64,000 nucleotides of DNA from an uncultured Bacteroidota bacterium (GTDB taxonomy: Bacteria; Bacteroidota; Bacteroidia; JABEUT01). Location of the stretch: positions 25,515-89,514 of the forward strand of contig CAIPDV010000026.1 in the NCBI GenBank assembly GCA_903863935.1. The letters run 5' to 3'. The notes under the pieces were generated by a model. The model was not told where the DNA came from. It saw nothing but the letters and a program-made list of their open reading frames with translations, and did no database searches. Positions 19,126 to 29,122 of this stretch are shown in pieces. The position numbers were made by a program, and so were the translations under genes. The number at the start of each line of letters is the position of its first letter. Positions within the stretch are counted from its first letter, which is position 1.

Positions 19126-19512
19126 TTATTTCCCCTTAAAAAACGGCACCAATGTAAAAAATGCCAGTGCCGGGAAAAAGTGCATAGGGACTACCAATCC
19201 CGGAAATAATTCCGGATTCTTTATGTCAAATGGAAGGCTCATACTAATGGGGCTAATTATACTTGCAAACGACAATAATGCAATTAAAACATTGAGTATG
19301 CCCTTCCATTTTTCTTTTTTGAATCTTTCCAGTAACCAATAACTAAGGGCAATTAACATACACGCAATTATCGATACCCCGCTAATAGAGCGGACGTTCA
19401 CTATTTTATTGAATTCCGTTCCCTGGGTATTCTGGTAGATATTAAAGTAGATAATTCCTGCAGCCGATGCCAGCACACCAGCTAAAATGCCATGTAGAAA
19501 TGCCTTTTTCAT
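19126..19512 (-). CDS. Small four-helix membrane protein, unknown
   Basis: The 128-residue protein has four predicted membrane segments: FLHGILAGVLASAAGIIYF, VSIIACMLIALSYWLL, ILNVLIALLSFASII and FFPALAFFTLVPFF. No family was recognised. It follows the YceI-family gene by 9 bp on the same strand and is probably co-transcribed. Confidence 0.7.
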   Translation of the reverse strand: MKKAFLHGILAGVLASAAGIIYFNIYQNTQGTEFNKIVNVRSISGVSIIACMLIALSYWLLERFKKEKWKGILNVLIALLSFASIISPISMSLPFDIKNPELFPGLVVPMHFFPALAFFTLVPFFKGK

Positions 19513-19521
19513 TATTGGTAA

Positions 19522-20052
19522 TTATTTAGTAACAGGTACCGAAACATCCACCTTTAAAATGGACGAAGCATGTGAATCCATGCCCTTATCTGTTCCCACG
19601 CCATAATCAAGGCGATTAATACTGAAACTTCCGGTAAAGGTATTATTGGCAAAAGTAAATGGAATGGTGAGGGGCTTTTGAACTCCTTTCATATCCAATG
19701 TTCCGGTAGCTTCATACCCTGTCGCGGTCTTTGTAATTTTGCTTGAGGTGAATTTAATAGCGGGGAATTTGGCCGCATTGAACCAATTTTCATTTTTTGC
19801 TTTGTTGTTCTTCATGCCATTTCCCATATTAATAGAGTTTACATCAATGGTAACATCAAACTTAGAGCCTGCAAGATCATTTGCGTCGAACGAAATATCA
19901 CCCTTAAATGAACTGAATACCCCGGCAGGGTCATCGCTGGTGAATTTTATGGAATAGCCATCGGCTATCTTCCATGTGGTGGCAGTATATACTGTGAAAG
20001 CAGAAAACAGCATGGTGGCTGCTATGGCAATAGGAAAAATTAGTTTTTTCAT
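19522..20052 (-). CDS. YceI family periplasmic protein
   Basis: Read from the inner ATG at 20052, the 176-residue protein begins with a clean signal peptide (MKKLIFPIAIAATMLFSAFTVYTA). The ORF-track start at 20130 would put 26 non-signal residues in front. The mature part has YceI lipocalin-like features: WKIADGYSIKFT, FDVTIDVNSINMGNGMKN, WFNAAKFPAIKFTSSKI and GTLDMKGVQKPLTIPF. YceI proteins bind isoprenoid-like lipids in the periplasm. It is followed by a small membrane protein gene 9 bp later. Confidence 0.9.
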   Translation of the reverse strand: MKKLIFPIAIAATMLFSAFTVYTATTWKIADGYSIKFTSDDPAGVFSSFKGDISFDANDLAGSKFDVTIDVNSINMGNGMKNNKAKNENWFNAAKFPAIKFTSSKITKTATGYEATGTLDMKGVQKPLTIPFTFANNTFTGSFSINRLDYGVGTDKGMDSHASSILKVDVSVPVTK

Positions 20053-20313
20053 TTTTAGTAGATTTAAATATTTTTTACAAAAGTCGTTACGAATCTCCGA
20101 AGGTAACTTAATGTAGTTTAAGAAATTCAAATACTTTGTCTTTTCTTTGACTTTTTCTTTACGAATTGGTTTATTGTGGTGATTTTAACATTTCTTATAA
20201 CAATAAGGAGTGTTGATTTATCAAATCATTGGGCAACTAAAAAGTTAAAGAATACAGTTTTAAATTTTAGGTTGTAATATTTTAGTAGTTTTAAATTCTA
20301 AATAAAAATAGGT

Positions 20314-21843
20314 ATGAAGAAGCATCTACATTTCACTTTGTTAATAGTGTTGTTTACAGGACTGCAACTGGTAAACGCCCAAAAAAGATCAGGTGGTCAG
20401 CATGCCAGCCATGGGGATAGTGCCCTGGGCGGGAAAAATGATAGTGTTGCACCACCGGTAATTACTCATCATCAAATTACCATTGATGGCAAAACCATTA
20501 ATTATACTGCAACGGCAGGATATATGCCGATGAAAGATAAAAATGAAAATGTGCTTGCTAAAATATTCTACATCGCCTATACGGCTGATGCAGAACCTGC
20601 AAATAAGCGCCCCGTTACATATGTTTTTAATGGAGGACCAGGATCTTCATCTATTTGGCTGCACATGGGTGCTATTGGTCCGGTGAGGGTTCATTTTGGC
20701 GATGACAAGGGAACATCTCCTGCACCACCATTCACCTATGGTGATAATGAAAATTCATGGATTGGTTTTACCGATCTTGTTTTTATTGACCCTGTTTCCA
20801 CTGGATTCAGCCGCCCTAATAAAGGAGTGGAGCCTGCCAAATTTCACGGGTATTCCGAAGATATTGCTTCTGTTGGTGATTTTATCCGAATGTATACAAC
20901 ACGCAATGGCCGCTGGGGGAGCCCCAAATTTCTGACGGGTGAAAGTTATGGAACCACACGTGCATCGGGCCTCTCAGGCTATTTGCAAGATGCCTATGGT
21001 ATGTATTTGAATGGGATCACACTGGTTTCTTCCGTATTAAATTTCCAGTATATCGACTTTAACAGAGGTAATGATTTGCCTTATGCACTATTCCTTCCAA
21101 CCTATGCTGCAACAGCTCAGTACCATAAAAAACTCGCACCGGAATTGGAAGCATTAAACGTAGAACAACTCGCTAAAAAGGTTGAAACATTTGCTTCCGG
21201 AACATATACGTTGTTCCTGATGCAGGGGGATAAAGCCTCGGCAGACCTCACCAATAAAGTGATAGATTCTTTAAGTTACTTCACCGGATTATCAAAAAAT
21301 TATGTAAAAGGTTCGAATGAACGCATACGCGACCATCGTTTTTTTAAAGAGATATTGAGGGATGAAAGCAAAACCGTTGGAAGATATGATTCCCGTTACA
21401 CAGGAGAAGATGCGGATGATGCAGGGGAAGGGTTCTCCTATGACCCAAGTTATTCGGCTGTAAGCGGATTATTTAATGGAGCACTTAACGAATATATGCG
21501 CAAGGACTTGAACTATAAAAGCGATATGCCATATGAAGCCCTTACTAATGTATGGCCCTGGTCTTTACCTGAAAATGGCTACCTGGATGTTTCTGAAACC
21601 TTACGCCAGGCAATGACCCAAAACCCTTCATTAAAAGTAATGGTTTGCTGCGGGTATTATGATTTGGCAACTCCTTTTTATAACGCTGAATATGCGGTTG
21701 ATCACATGGGCTTGAGAGCTGATGTGAGAAATAATATAATTCTTACCTATTATAATGCCGGGCACATGATGTACGTAACGAAAGAAGATGATGCGAAGCT
21801 AAAAGCAGATGCCATTAAGTTTTACCAGGGAGCAATAAAATAG
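20314..21843 (+). CDS. S10 family serine carboxypeptidase
   Basis: The 509-residue protein has a signal peptide (MKKHLHFTLLIVLFTGLQLVNAQ). The S10 residues are clear: oxyanion/substrate motif FNGGPGSSSIWLH, nucleophile in LTGESYGTTRASGL, Asp in CGYYDLATPFYNAEY and His in YYNAGHMMYVTKED. It probably trims C-terminal residues of peptides in the periplasm or outside the cell. It is a single gene, convergent with the coaX operon. Confidence 0.93.
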   Translation: MKKHLHFTLLIVLFTGLQLVNAQKRSGGQHASHGDSALGGKNDSVAPPVITHHQITIDGKTINYTATAGYMPMKDKNENVLAKIFYIAYTADAEPANKRPVTYVFNGGPGSSSIWLHMGAIGPVRVHFGDDKGTSPAPPFTYGDNENSWIGFTDLVFIDPVSTGFSRPNKGVEPAKFHGYSEDIASVGDFIRMYTTRNGRWGSPKFLTGESYGTTRASGLSGYLQDAYGMYLNGITLVSSVLNFQYIDFNRGNDLPYALFLPTYAATAQYHKKLAPELEALNVEQLAKKVETFASGTYTLFLMQGDKASADLTNKVIDSLSYFTGLSKNYVKGSNERIRDHRFFKEILRDESKTVGRYDSRYTGEDADDAGEGFSYDPSYSAVSGLFNGALNEYMRKDLNYKSDMPYEALTNVWPWSLPENGYLDVSETLRQAMTQNPSLKVMVCCGYYDLATPFYNAEYAVDHMGLRADVRNNIILTYYNAGHMMYVTKEDDAKLKADAIKFYQGAIK

Positions 21844-21864
21844 GGTAGGGGATTTAACAAGTTC

Positions 21865-23226
21865 TCAATAGAACTTTTGCTTTTCAAACCAGCTGTCATC
21901 AAATGTGAAGCCGAACATCAGCTTAACATAGTCCTGTTTGATAAGATTATTTGAGGTAGTGCCCATTGATCCAACCTGAATCCCCAGGTTCACAACGGCA
22001 GAACGTTTGTAAGGGCGGAATAGGCCTACTGGTAAACCCAATCCAGCTGAAACACTCATATCTTTTAATGGTGTATTGTACAAATCAAGATAATTCTGAC
22101 CATACGAAGCTCCTAAGCGGTAATGTATGCGCTGAAAATACGAAGTGGCGTACATTTTCTTAGGCACATATTGAATTCCAACACCATATTTATAGCTGTT
22201 GATAAGGTTTTCAGACTGGCCGAAATCAGAATATTGACTCCATTGAGACATTGTGTAGTCAAATGAAAAGGTCCATTTTTCCCCTTTTTTAATTGTAATA
22301 CCGGCACCATAAATTGCAGGCATTTTTAACTTCCCTACATAACTGGTATCTGTTAAAGTATCCATATTTACTATAGAACTTCCATTGTAATATTGAGAGC
22401 CTGAAAAACTGCTGTAATTAGCATTCAGGTTAATTGGAGGAGCATAGGTTAAGCCTATGGTGGCGTACCAGTTTTTTTCCTGATGATCTTTATCCGGACA
22501 TTTATACAAAGTTACAGAATACATCATCCCGAAGTCGGCATAAAAAGAATGTACCCCTACATTTTCAAGTTTCAATGTGCTGAATTGGTTGCTGTTTGGG
22601 AAATAGATATCTTCTTCGTTGGTAAGGTTACCAAATATATAAGAGATGTTTGCACCCAATGAAAGGCCTTTAAACGGGGAGTATGCTCCCCCTAAAAATA
22701 CTTTGTTAAAACCACCAATACCCTGATATTGATTTTGAACCGTGATACTGTCTACTGTATTGAACTGACTGATATTATAACCCAGTGAGCTGACAGGGGT
22801 AAGCCCCATGGATAATCCCACATGCCTGCTTACAGGCATATTCAAAACAATGTAAGATAAATAGGCATTATTGCTTTTTGAAGTTTGTCCTTCTGTGCTT
22901 AGCTTTAAAATATTGTCTACTATCCCAGTTTCAAAAGATGCCATTTTAATACCACCTTTCCCCGATGTGTCCTGGTAGGGAATAAATCCATAAGCATAGG
23001 AAGCCGGATTCTTCAGATTTATAAAGAAAGGGGTTATTGAATCGTTGTGATAGGCAATACCGGTTCCACCCATAGAGAAATTAAGTACGCTGCTCTGATC
23101 TTGCAAGTCACCTATACCATACCGTGAATAGGGTGATATATCACTTGACTGGGCTGAGGCAGTTCCCGCGCTGAATAAGGCCAACAACAATAAAAGAGCC
23201 GAGAATAGTTTAAAAGCTTTGTTCAT
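21865..23226 (-). CDS. Outer-membrane beta-barrel protein
   Basis: The 453-residue protein has a signal peptide (ending GTASAQ) and SSDISPYSRYGIGDLQDQ, typical of Bacteroidota outer-membrane proteins. The body has alternating beta strands with many Tyr, Gly and Asn, and a C-terminal strand ending in aromatic residues (FGFTFDDSWFEKQKFY). It resembles putative outer-membrane proteins that often follow coaX in this phylum. It lies 4 bp after coaX. Substrate or role is unknown. Confidence 0.75.
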   Translation of the reverse strand: MNKAFKLFSALLLLLALFSAGTASAQSSDISPYSRYGIGDLQDQSSVLNFSMGGTGIAYHNDSITPFFINLKNPASYAYGFIPYQDTSGKGGIKMASFETGIVDNILKLSTEGQTSKSNNAYLSYIVLNMPVSRHVGLSMGLTPVSSLGYNISQFNTVDSITVQNQYQGIGGFNKVFLGGAYSPFKGLSLGANISYIFGNLTNEEDIYFPNSNQFSTLKLENVGVHSFYADFGMMYSVTLYKCPDKDHQEKNWYATIGLTYAPPINLNANYSSFSGSQYYNGSSIVNMDTLTDTSYVGKLKMPAIYGAGITIKKGEKWTFSFDYTMSQWSQYSDFGQSENLINSYKYGVGIQYVPKKMYATSYFQRIHYRLGASYGQNYLDLYNTPLKDMSVSAGLGLPVGLFRPYKRSAVVNLGIQVGSMGTTSNNLIKQDYVKLMFGFTFDDSWFEKQKFY

Positions 23227-23230
23227 TATT

Positions 23231-23992
23231 TTACTGAGATCTTTTAGCAGGTGCGAGATTGCTTTGGTTATGAAAAGGCGACAAAATTACATTAAGTCCT
23301 GTAAGCACCAAGAAAGGTTCGGCTTTTATTTTGATTTTAAGACTTTTTAACAACCAGGCACTATCTCCTCCGGAGAGAATAATTTTCAAATCTTTATGCT
23401 TTGATAGGTATGTTGTTGCAATGCCCTCCACCTCTTTAATCATTCCTTGTTGGACGCCGGATCTGATGGATTCCTCCGTTGTGCTTCCGGTAAGGGTTTT
23501 AAAATTACTATCCGCTGTAATTAGTGGGAGCTTGCCAGTAAAATAATTCAAGGCTTTATAACGCATTTCCAATCCGGGAGATATGCTGCCTCCCTTATAG
23601 ACTCCTTTGTTATCTATAAAATCATAGGTAATACACGTTCCGGCATTAATTACCAGAATGTTCTTTCCCATGCCTGTCGACCATGCCCCGCAAACAGCTG
23701 CAAGCCGATCCATGCCAAGGGTTTGGGGAGTTTTATAGGCCACCTTTACAGGCACTGGGGTTTTATAGGAAAGCTCAACAAAACGGGTATGCGCCGAGAG
23801 CTGTTTTTTTATTTCTGCCGGATATTCTTTAACACTGCATAAAATAGCGTTCTCAATCGTGGGGTTTTCCTTAAAAATGGCCTTAATAGTTGATAAGTTA
23901 AAGGAGTCGTAGGTAGTGTTCTTCACCAATTTGCCTTTAACAAATAGCCCTGTTTTAACCCTTGAGTTGCCTATATCTATTGTCAGATTCAT
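23231..23992 (-). CDS. coaX: Type III pantothenate kinase
   Basis: The 253-residue protein has the CoaX ASKHA-fold motifs: LTIDIGNSRVKTGLF (phosphate 1), TLGMDRLAAVCGA, ILVINAGTCITYDFID, GGSISPGLEMRYKAL and LILSGGDSAWL-type KIILSGGDSAWLLK. It phosphorylates pantothenate, the first step of CoA synthesis, in the cytoplasm. It heads a two-gene unit with the outer-membrane protein gene (4-bp gap). Confidence 0.93.
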   Translation of the reverse strand: MNLTIDIGNSRVKTGLFVKGKLVKNTTYDSFNLSTIKAIFKENPTIENAILCSVKEYPAEIKKQLSAHTRFVELSYKTPVPVKVAYKTPQTLGMDRLAAVCGAWSTGMGKNILVINAGTCITYDFIDNKGVYKGGSISPGLEMRYKALNYFTGKLPLITADSNFKTLTGSTTEESIRSGVQQGMIKEVEGIATTYLSKHKDLKIILSGGDSAWLLKSLKIKIKAEPFLVLTGLNVILSPFHNQSNLAPAKRSQ

Positions 23993-24125
23993 TTTTTAAA
24001 ATCAGCCCAAAGCTAAGTAAAATCAATTTGATGATTTTGTAGCAGGTTAATATATTAACTATGAGATTGATATGGACAACTTCATCAAATTACCAAATTA
24101 TCAAATCACCAAATCAGTTTTTTAT

Positions 24126-24133
24126 TACTTTTG
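24126..24133 (+). promoter_or_regulatory. -7 promoter element of tRNA-Phe
   Basis: TACTTTTG is an exact TAnnTTTG match, 16 bases before the mature tRNA end. A stretch of short CAAATYA repeats (ATCAAATTACCAAATTATC...) lies just upstream. Confidence 0.55.
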
Positions 24134-24149
24134 CGCCCCCTGTTTAAAA

Positions 24150-24222
24150 GGTGCCATAGCTCAGCTGGTAGAGCGAAGGACTGAAAATCCTTGCGTCGCT
24201 GGTTCAATTCCAGCTGGCACCA
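24150..24222 (+). tRNA. tRNA-Phe (anticodon GAA)
   Basis: The 73-base cloverleaf is complete: acceptor GGTGCCA pairs with TGGCACC, D-arm GCTC-AGCTGGTA-GAGC, anticodon stem AAGGA/TCCTT with loop CTGAAAA (anticodon GAA at 24183-24185), T-arm GCTGG-TTCAATT-CCAGC, and discriminator A. The following bases are CAA, so the CCA tail is not fully encoded. Confidence 0.97.
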
Positions 24223-24227
24223 CAACC

Positions 24228-24257
24228 AAAAAGCCTTATTTATTAAGGCTTTTTTTA
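24228..24257 (+). terminator. Rho-independent terminator after tRNA-Phe
   Basis: AAAAAGCCTTA and TAAGGCTTTTT form an 11-bp stem with loop TTTAT, ending in a T-run. It starts 6 bases after the tRNA. Confidence 0.85.
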
Positions 24258-24349
24258 TGCCTAAGTTGGAATAGGCTGTTATCTTTGTGGTGGGTTAAAG
24301 GCTTATTCAGATAATGGGCGATTTCATCCTATTGAATTAGCAGTTTTTT

Positions 24350-24916
24350 ATGAAAAGAAATTTAGTTGTGTTTTTTATTTTGTGCTGTTCTGTCGTTTGC
24401 AATGCGCAGAAAGACACAATCAAAGCCGCCAGTCTATTATTTGAAAAACCAAATTCAAAATGGTTCCTGAAAGAAATTAAGGACACATGTGGGTGGACCA
24501 TATATTCTTACAAACGGGAGCCTATTATCGACAGTGAAGGTCGTAGCATAATTCCCAATATTGCTTTCATAGTTGAATCTATACCCGATACCGTTACTAT
24601 AGACGTGATGCAGTATTCTATACATAGGCGTGGACAATTTCCTGCTAAAACTATTGGCATGTTCTCGGGAGAAGGCGGAAATTCAGACCCGAAGTATGAA
24701 AAACAGAATGCCGCAGGAATGCCAAAAATGCAATACAAAAATGCTATGGGATTTAAAGCGATTTATAAGGACATGGCAGGGGAACATTCAATTTATCTTG
24801 TTTTCCTCTTAAATAAACACAAAGGAGTAACAGTCATTATGGATATGACAAGTGAACTTTTTGAAAAATATGGAAAAGAGTTTAATGATGGATTATTGTC
24901 TATAACTGAAATGTAG
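24350..24916 (+). CDS. Hypothetical secreted protein
   Basis: The 188-residue protein has a signal peptide (MKRNLVVFFILCCSVVCNAQ). The mature part reads as alternating beta strands and helices (GWTIYSYKREPIIDSEGRSI, YLVFLLNKHKGVTVIMDMTSELFEKYGKEF). No family was recognised. It sits between tRNA-Phe and dnaE, convergent with dnaE with 5 bp between stops. Confidence 0.7.
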   Translation: MKRNLVVFFILCCSVVCNAQKDTIKAASLLFEKPNSKWFLKEIKDTCGWTIYSYKREPIIDSEGRSIIPNIAFIVESIPDTVTIDVMQYSIHRRGQFPAKTIGMFSGEGGNSDPKYEKQNAAGMPKMQYKNAMGFKAIYKDMAGEHSIYLVFLLNKHKGVTVIMDMTSELFEKYGKEFNDGLLSITEM

Positions 24917-24921
24917 TTTAA

Positions 24922-27870
24922 TTACCCATTATCCGGATTAATAGTCGCCAGCCTGTACATTTGCTCCACTTCCACGTAAAGAAAATCAAATTCTTCTTTA
25001 ACCAGGCCTTTTAACAGATAACATCCTGAACCCTGAAAGCGGTATTGCCTTGCCGATTGTGGAAAATGGACGGAGTCTATCCAATTCCCTTCATTATCTA
25101 TAAATGTGCCGAAATACATTCGGTCTCCTTTGGAAGTACTGGTATTTTTTGTTGTGACTAAGTACCCGACAATTTCAACGGTTTTTCCGATTTTATCCCG
25201 CAATTCATTTGCGGTAAGGTTGCTGGGTATTTTTTCACGCATTAGCTTGAAAGGGGAACATAATGAGAATCCGAGCAATTCAATTTCATCAAAAGCATCG
25301 TCCTGCCATTTGTTTATTAGTTCAGGAAGCACATATTTTTTTGAATTCACATTAAAGAGCTCTTTTTCAGGATAGGTTTTTTTAACCGGTTGCAGGAGGG
25401 AATATATCTCCCACAAAAGTTCTTTTTTGTTTTTTCCGGTAAACTGAAAAGCTCCCACGCGTATAAGTAACCTAAGTTGTTCAACTGAGATGGCTACTCG
25501 TTTTGTAAAATCCTCCAGGCTTTTAAATACCCCGTTTCGCTGGCGTTCGGCAAAAATTGCATACACAACTTTGTCTTCCAAGCCCGCTATTCTGTTAAGC
25601 CCTAAATAAATAGTATCGTCTGCAATTTCACATTTATCGGAACTGTTGTTTACGCAAGGCGGAAAATTTTTTGCTCCATGCATCCGAGCTTCGTGTACAT
25701 ATAAGTCCGTGCGATAAAACCCGCCGCCATTATTGAGAGTAGCGACTATATATTCCAATGGAAAATAAGCTTTTAAATAAAGTGCCTGGAAACTCTCCAC
25801 TGCATAACTAGCCGAGTGACCTTTGGAAAAGGCATAGTTGGCAAAGCTTTCTATCTGAGTCCATATATCGAATACTGTTTTTTCAGAGTATCCTTTTTCA
25901 ATACAGTTTTTAAAAAAGTTACCTCTCACCAATGCAAATTCATTCCGCTGCTTGAATTTCCATGACATACCCCGTCGCAAGTAATCTGCTTCCGCCAATG
26001 ATAAGCCTGCAAAAAAATGCGCCACTTTAATCACATCTTCCTGGTAAACCATTACGCCATATGTTTCGGCAAGCAATTCATATAACTCTGGAATTTCTTT
26101 TTTTGCTTTTTCTCTTGCGTCTTCATTACGGTAACGTAAAATATATTCCCGCATCATTCCGCTTTTCGATACTCCCGGTCGAATAATAGAACTTGCAGCA
26201 ACAAGCCGTAAGTAATCGTCCGCCCGTAGTTTTGCAAGTAACATCCGCATAGCAGGCGATTCGATATAAAAGCAACCTATGCATTTACCAAGTTTTAAAA
26301 GCCCTTGTACTTTTTTGTCGGTTTTAAATTTTTGTATGTCGTGAATGTCTATATCAACTCCTTTGTTTTGCTTAATAATATCCAGCGCATCTTTTATTTT
26401 TCCCAGCCCCCGCTGACTCAAAATATCGAATTTATATAGGCCAATATCTTCCGCCTCCAACATACTGAATTGTGTGGTAGGATATCCTTTGGGAGGCATA
26501 AACGTAGCACTATAATGGGTAATCGGTTCTTCTGAAATTAAAATTCCACTGGAGTGAATACTTAGATGATTCGGGAAACCTTGTATGAGTTTGCTGTAAG
26601 TCAGCACATATTTGCCAAGTGTATCGGCTTGTTTAATATCCTGTAGTGCTTGTAACTTGTCGATATGTTCAGGCGTTAAGCCAAATACTTTTCCCAATTC
26701 ACGTATTACCGCATCGTGCTGATAAGTGTTATAAGAACCAAGTAAAGCAGTTTTCGTATAGCCAAACCTTTCAAAAATATAATGTGTAATATCATCCCGG
26801 TCGGTCCATGAAAAATCAATATCAAAGTCAGGCGGGTTGCTGCGCGACGGATTAATAAACCGCTCAAAATACAGATCCAGTTCAATGGGGTCGACATCGG
26901 TAATGCGCAGCAAATAAGCTACCATGCTATTTGCACCACTACCCCTGCCAACATAATAATAGTCCTTGCTTTGTGCATACTGAATGATATCCCAGTTGAT
27001 AAGAAAATAAGAAGCAAAATGCATTTGACTTATTACTTGTAATTCCATCTCCATACGCTTCAGCACCGTATCCGACGGATTTTTGTAACGGTACCTCAAC
27101 CCTTTTTCACATTCTGTTCTCAAGAGTTCGAGGTCGCCTTCAAGGCTGCCGGTATAGTGTTTCAGGTTTTTATTGGAAAATTTTCCGTACTCAAATGAAA
27201 TAGTACAATCATTTAAAATCCGTTCAGTATTTGCAATTAACGCCGGATATTCTTTAAAAGCCGAATAGAGTTCACCCTTCGTAAGCATCATTTCATCGGG
27301 GCTTGTTTGCTCGCTTTTGGGAAGCTGACTCAATAGTAAATTTAAATTGATTGCACGCAATAATCGGTGTGCATTAAAATGTTTTTTTTCTATAAAAGTC
27401 GTCGGCTGCATCACTACCATTTTATCGAATAGCGATTTATCTCTAGAAAGAGATAAGCGCATGAGGTCATTCACCGCAACTCCGATAAATTCGGTTTCCT
27501 TTAACTTCCACCCTGTATAGTTTTGAAGGGGATAAATAATATAACAATTAGAAAACTCAGGAGCTATTGCATCAAAGTCTTTTTTCTCATGAAGATGTTG
27601 AGTAAGGTGTATGTTGAGTTCGTTAAAACCCGCATTATTCCTGGCAATCCCCACATATTGCTGATGGATGCCGTTCCGGAAATCAACTCCCAATATGGGT
27701 TTAAGCCCCTGCTTTTCTGATAGCCTGACAGCATCAATACAGGCAGAAGTATTATTAATATCGGACAATACAAAAGAAGAATATCCTTTTACCGCAACCT
27801 CATTTAAGAGTTCCTCGGTGCTGAGTGTTCCGTAGCCGAAGCTGTAATATGTATGGCAGTTGAGAAGCAT
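24922..27870 (-). CDS. dnaE: Short DnaE-type DNA polymerase III alpha subunit (predicted error-prone/SOS type)
   Basis: The 982-residue C-family polymerase is shorter than replicative DnaE (usually near 1,100-1,200). The PHP domain (residues about 1-230) is degenerate: the first metal motif reads NCHTYYSFGYG rather than H-x-H. The palm has YVGRGSGANSMVAYLL and the catalytic acids in NPPDFDIDFSW. A helix-hairpin-helix region (YLGLNRIAGLEDKVVYAI) and a C-terminal OB fold (TVEIVGYLVTTKNT) follow. It lies 30 bp after dinB and shares an SOS-like control region, so translesion synthesis is the likely job. The assignment to damage tolerance is inferred from context. Confidence 0.88.
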   Translation of the reverse strand: MLLNCHTYYSFGYGTLSTEELLNEVAVKGYSSFVLSDINNTSACIDAVRLSEKQGLKPILGVDFRNGIHQQYVGIARNNAGFNELNIHLTQHLHEKKDFDAIAPEFSNCYIIYPLQNYTGWKLKETEFIGVAVNDLMRLSLSRDKSLFDKMVVMQPTTFIEKKHFNAHRLLRAINLNLLLSQLPKSEQTSPDEMMLTKGELYSAFKEYPALIANTERILNDCTISFEYGKFSNKNLKHYTGSLEGDLELLRTECEKGLRYRYKNPSDTVLKRMEMELQVISQMHFASYFLINWDIIQYAQSKDYYYVGRGSGANSMVAYLLRITDVDPIELDLYFERFINPSRSNPPDFDIDFSWTDRDDITHYIFERFGYTKTALLGSYNTYQHDAVIRELGKVFGLTPEHIDKLQALQDIKQADTLGKYVLTYSKLIQGFPNHLSIHSSGILISEEPITHYSATFMPPKGYPTTQFSMLEAEDIGLYKFDILSQRGLGKIKDALDIIKQNKGVDIDIHDIQKFKTDKKVQGLLKLGKCIGCFYIESPAMRMLLAKLRADDYLRLVAASSIIRPGVSKSGMMREYILRYRNEDAREKAKKEIPELYELLAETYGVMVYQEDVIKVAHFFAGLSLAEADYLRRGMSWKFKQRNEFALVRGNFFKNCIEKGYSEKTVFDIWTQIESFANYAFSKGHSASYAVESFQALYLKAYFPLEYIVATLNNGGGFYRTDLYVHEARMHGAKNFPPCVNNSSDKCEIADDTIYLGLNRIAGLEDKVVYAIFAERQRNGVFKSLEDFTKRVAISVEQLRLLIRVGAFQFTGKNKKELLWEIYSLLQPVKKTYPEKELFNVNSKKYVLPELINKWQDDAFDEIELLGFSLCSPFKLMREKIPSNLTANELRDKIGKTVEIVGYLVTTKNTSTSKGDRMYFGTFIDNEGNWIDSVHFPQSARQYRFQGSGCYLLKGLVKEEFDFLYVEVEQMYRLATINPDNG

Positions 27871-27900
27871 TGGAAAAAGATATGCATTGGGAAATAACTA

Positions 27901-29070
27901 TCACCCTGCCATTTTTATCTTTGGGATAGGCACCGCCAATGCCCTCAATATAGATTGGCTCCCGTATCTCAGGCGTATCTTATCCATAGCGAGGTAGAGC
28001 TTTATTTTTTCTTCTGAGTCATCAAACATATCGATCTGGCTGTGGCCCGAAACAAGGCTGCTGAATTTTACACCGATTAGACGGATGAGAATACGGCGGG
28101 AGTAGTTCTTTTTGAATAATTCCAGCACTTTGTCGAGTATAATATGGTCGGCAGCGGTGTATGGAATACGTGCCTGAAAAGTATGTGTCTGAAAATCGGA
28201 GTAGCGTATTTTTAATGTAACACAAGCTGTTACTTTTCTGGCTTTGCGCAAGTCGAAGGCAAGGGTATCTACCATTTTTATCAGAACGTTTCTGAGTTTA
28301 ACCACATCGGTAGTGTCTTTATCAAAGGTGGTTTCACTGCTCATGCTTTTTTGTTCGGTGTATGGTTCCACAGGTGAGTTATCTATACCATTGGCTTTTT
28401 TCCATAATCCTATGCCATTATCTCCGAGGACTCTTTCCATTAGTTCTATTGGCATTTCCTGTACGGTCTTTATCTTTTCAATACCCATACCCCTTAGCAA
28501 ATGATAGGTTTTGTCACCTACTCCCGGTATTTTTTTTATGGATAGCGGAGATAGAAAATCTTTCTCCGTACCGGTACTTATTTCTTTTTCACCATTGGGT
28601 TTGGCTTCGTTGGTAGCTACTTTGGAAACTGTTTTATTAATTGATAATCCGTAAGAAATTGGCAACCCTGTTTCTTTAATGATGGTCTGGCGCAACTCAT
28701 GCGTCCAAAGTGTAGTGTGTTTAATGAATCGATCCATGCCTGTAACATCCAGGTAATGTTCGTCAATAGATGCTTTTTCCACCACCGGAGCACGATCCTT
28801 TATAATATCGGTAACCATGGTGGAGTACTTGGAATATAAATCCATGTCGCCTTTTACAAATATGGCATGAGGGCATAATTGTTTAGCCATTTTTGAGGGC
28901 ATGGCTGAATGTATTCCGAACTGCCTGGCTTCGTAACTGCACGAAGCCACGACACCTCTGTCAGACGTGCCCCCAATTATGACCGGTTTGCCAACAAGCG
29001 ATTTTTTAGTCAAACACTCTACGGAAACAAAGAAAGAATCCAGATCTAAATGAACTATCCTGCGTTCCAT
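27901..29070 (-). CDS. dinB: Y-family DNA polymerase IV (DinB)
   Basis: The 389-residue translesion polymerase has the catalytic acids intact: HLDLDSFFVSVE at the N-terminus and KASIDEHYLDVTG about residue 105. The fingers segment SCSYEARQFGIHSAMPS, the helix-hairpin-helix KIPGVGDKTYHLLRGMG and the little-finger domain all follow. The His in SIDEHYLD replaces the commoner Ala. Because both acids remain, it is not an ImuB-type inactive copy. It is first in a leftward operon with dnaE and is preceded by a palindrome identical in half-sites to the one before the LexA-like gene. Confidence 0.95.
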   Translation of the reverse strand: MERRIVHLDLDSFFVSVECLTKKSLVGKPVIIGGTSDRGVVASCSYEARQFGIHSAMPSKMAKQLCPHAIFVKGDMDLYSKYSTMVTDIIKDRAPVVEKASIDEHYLDVTGMDRFIKHTTLWTHELRQTIIKETGLPISYGLSINKTVSKVATNEAKPNGEKEISTGTEKDFLSPLSIKKIPGVGDKTYHLLRGMGIEKIKTVQEMPIELMERVLGDNGIGLWKKANGIDNSPVEPYTEQKSMSSETTFDKDTTDVVKLRNVLIKMVDTLAFDLRKARKVTACVTLKIRYSDFQTHTFQARIPYTAADHIILDKVLELFKKNYSRRILIRLIGVKFSSLVSGHSQIDMFDDSEEKIKLYLAMDKIRLRYGSQSILRALAVPIPKIKMAG

Positions 29071-29122
29071 AATTTAAAAAAAACAACAATGCAAATAACC
29101 TATTTATTCTAGTCTCATTTGC

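Noticed and set aside
24150-24330. tRNA-Phe as an integration (att) site
   Set aside because: No repeat of the tRNA 3' end and no integrase gene were seen in the window.
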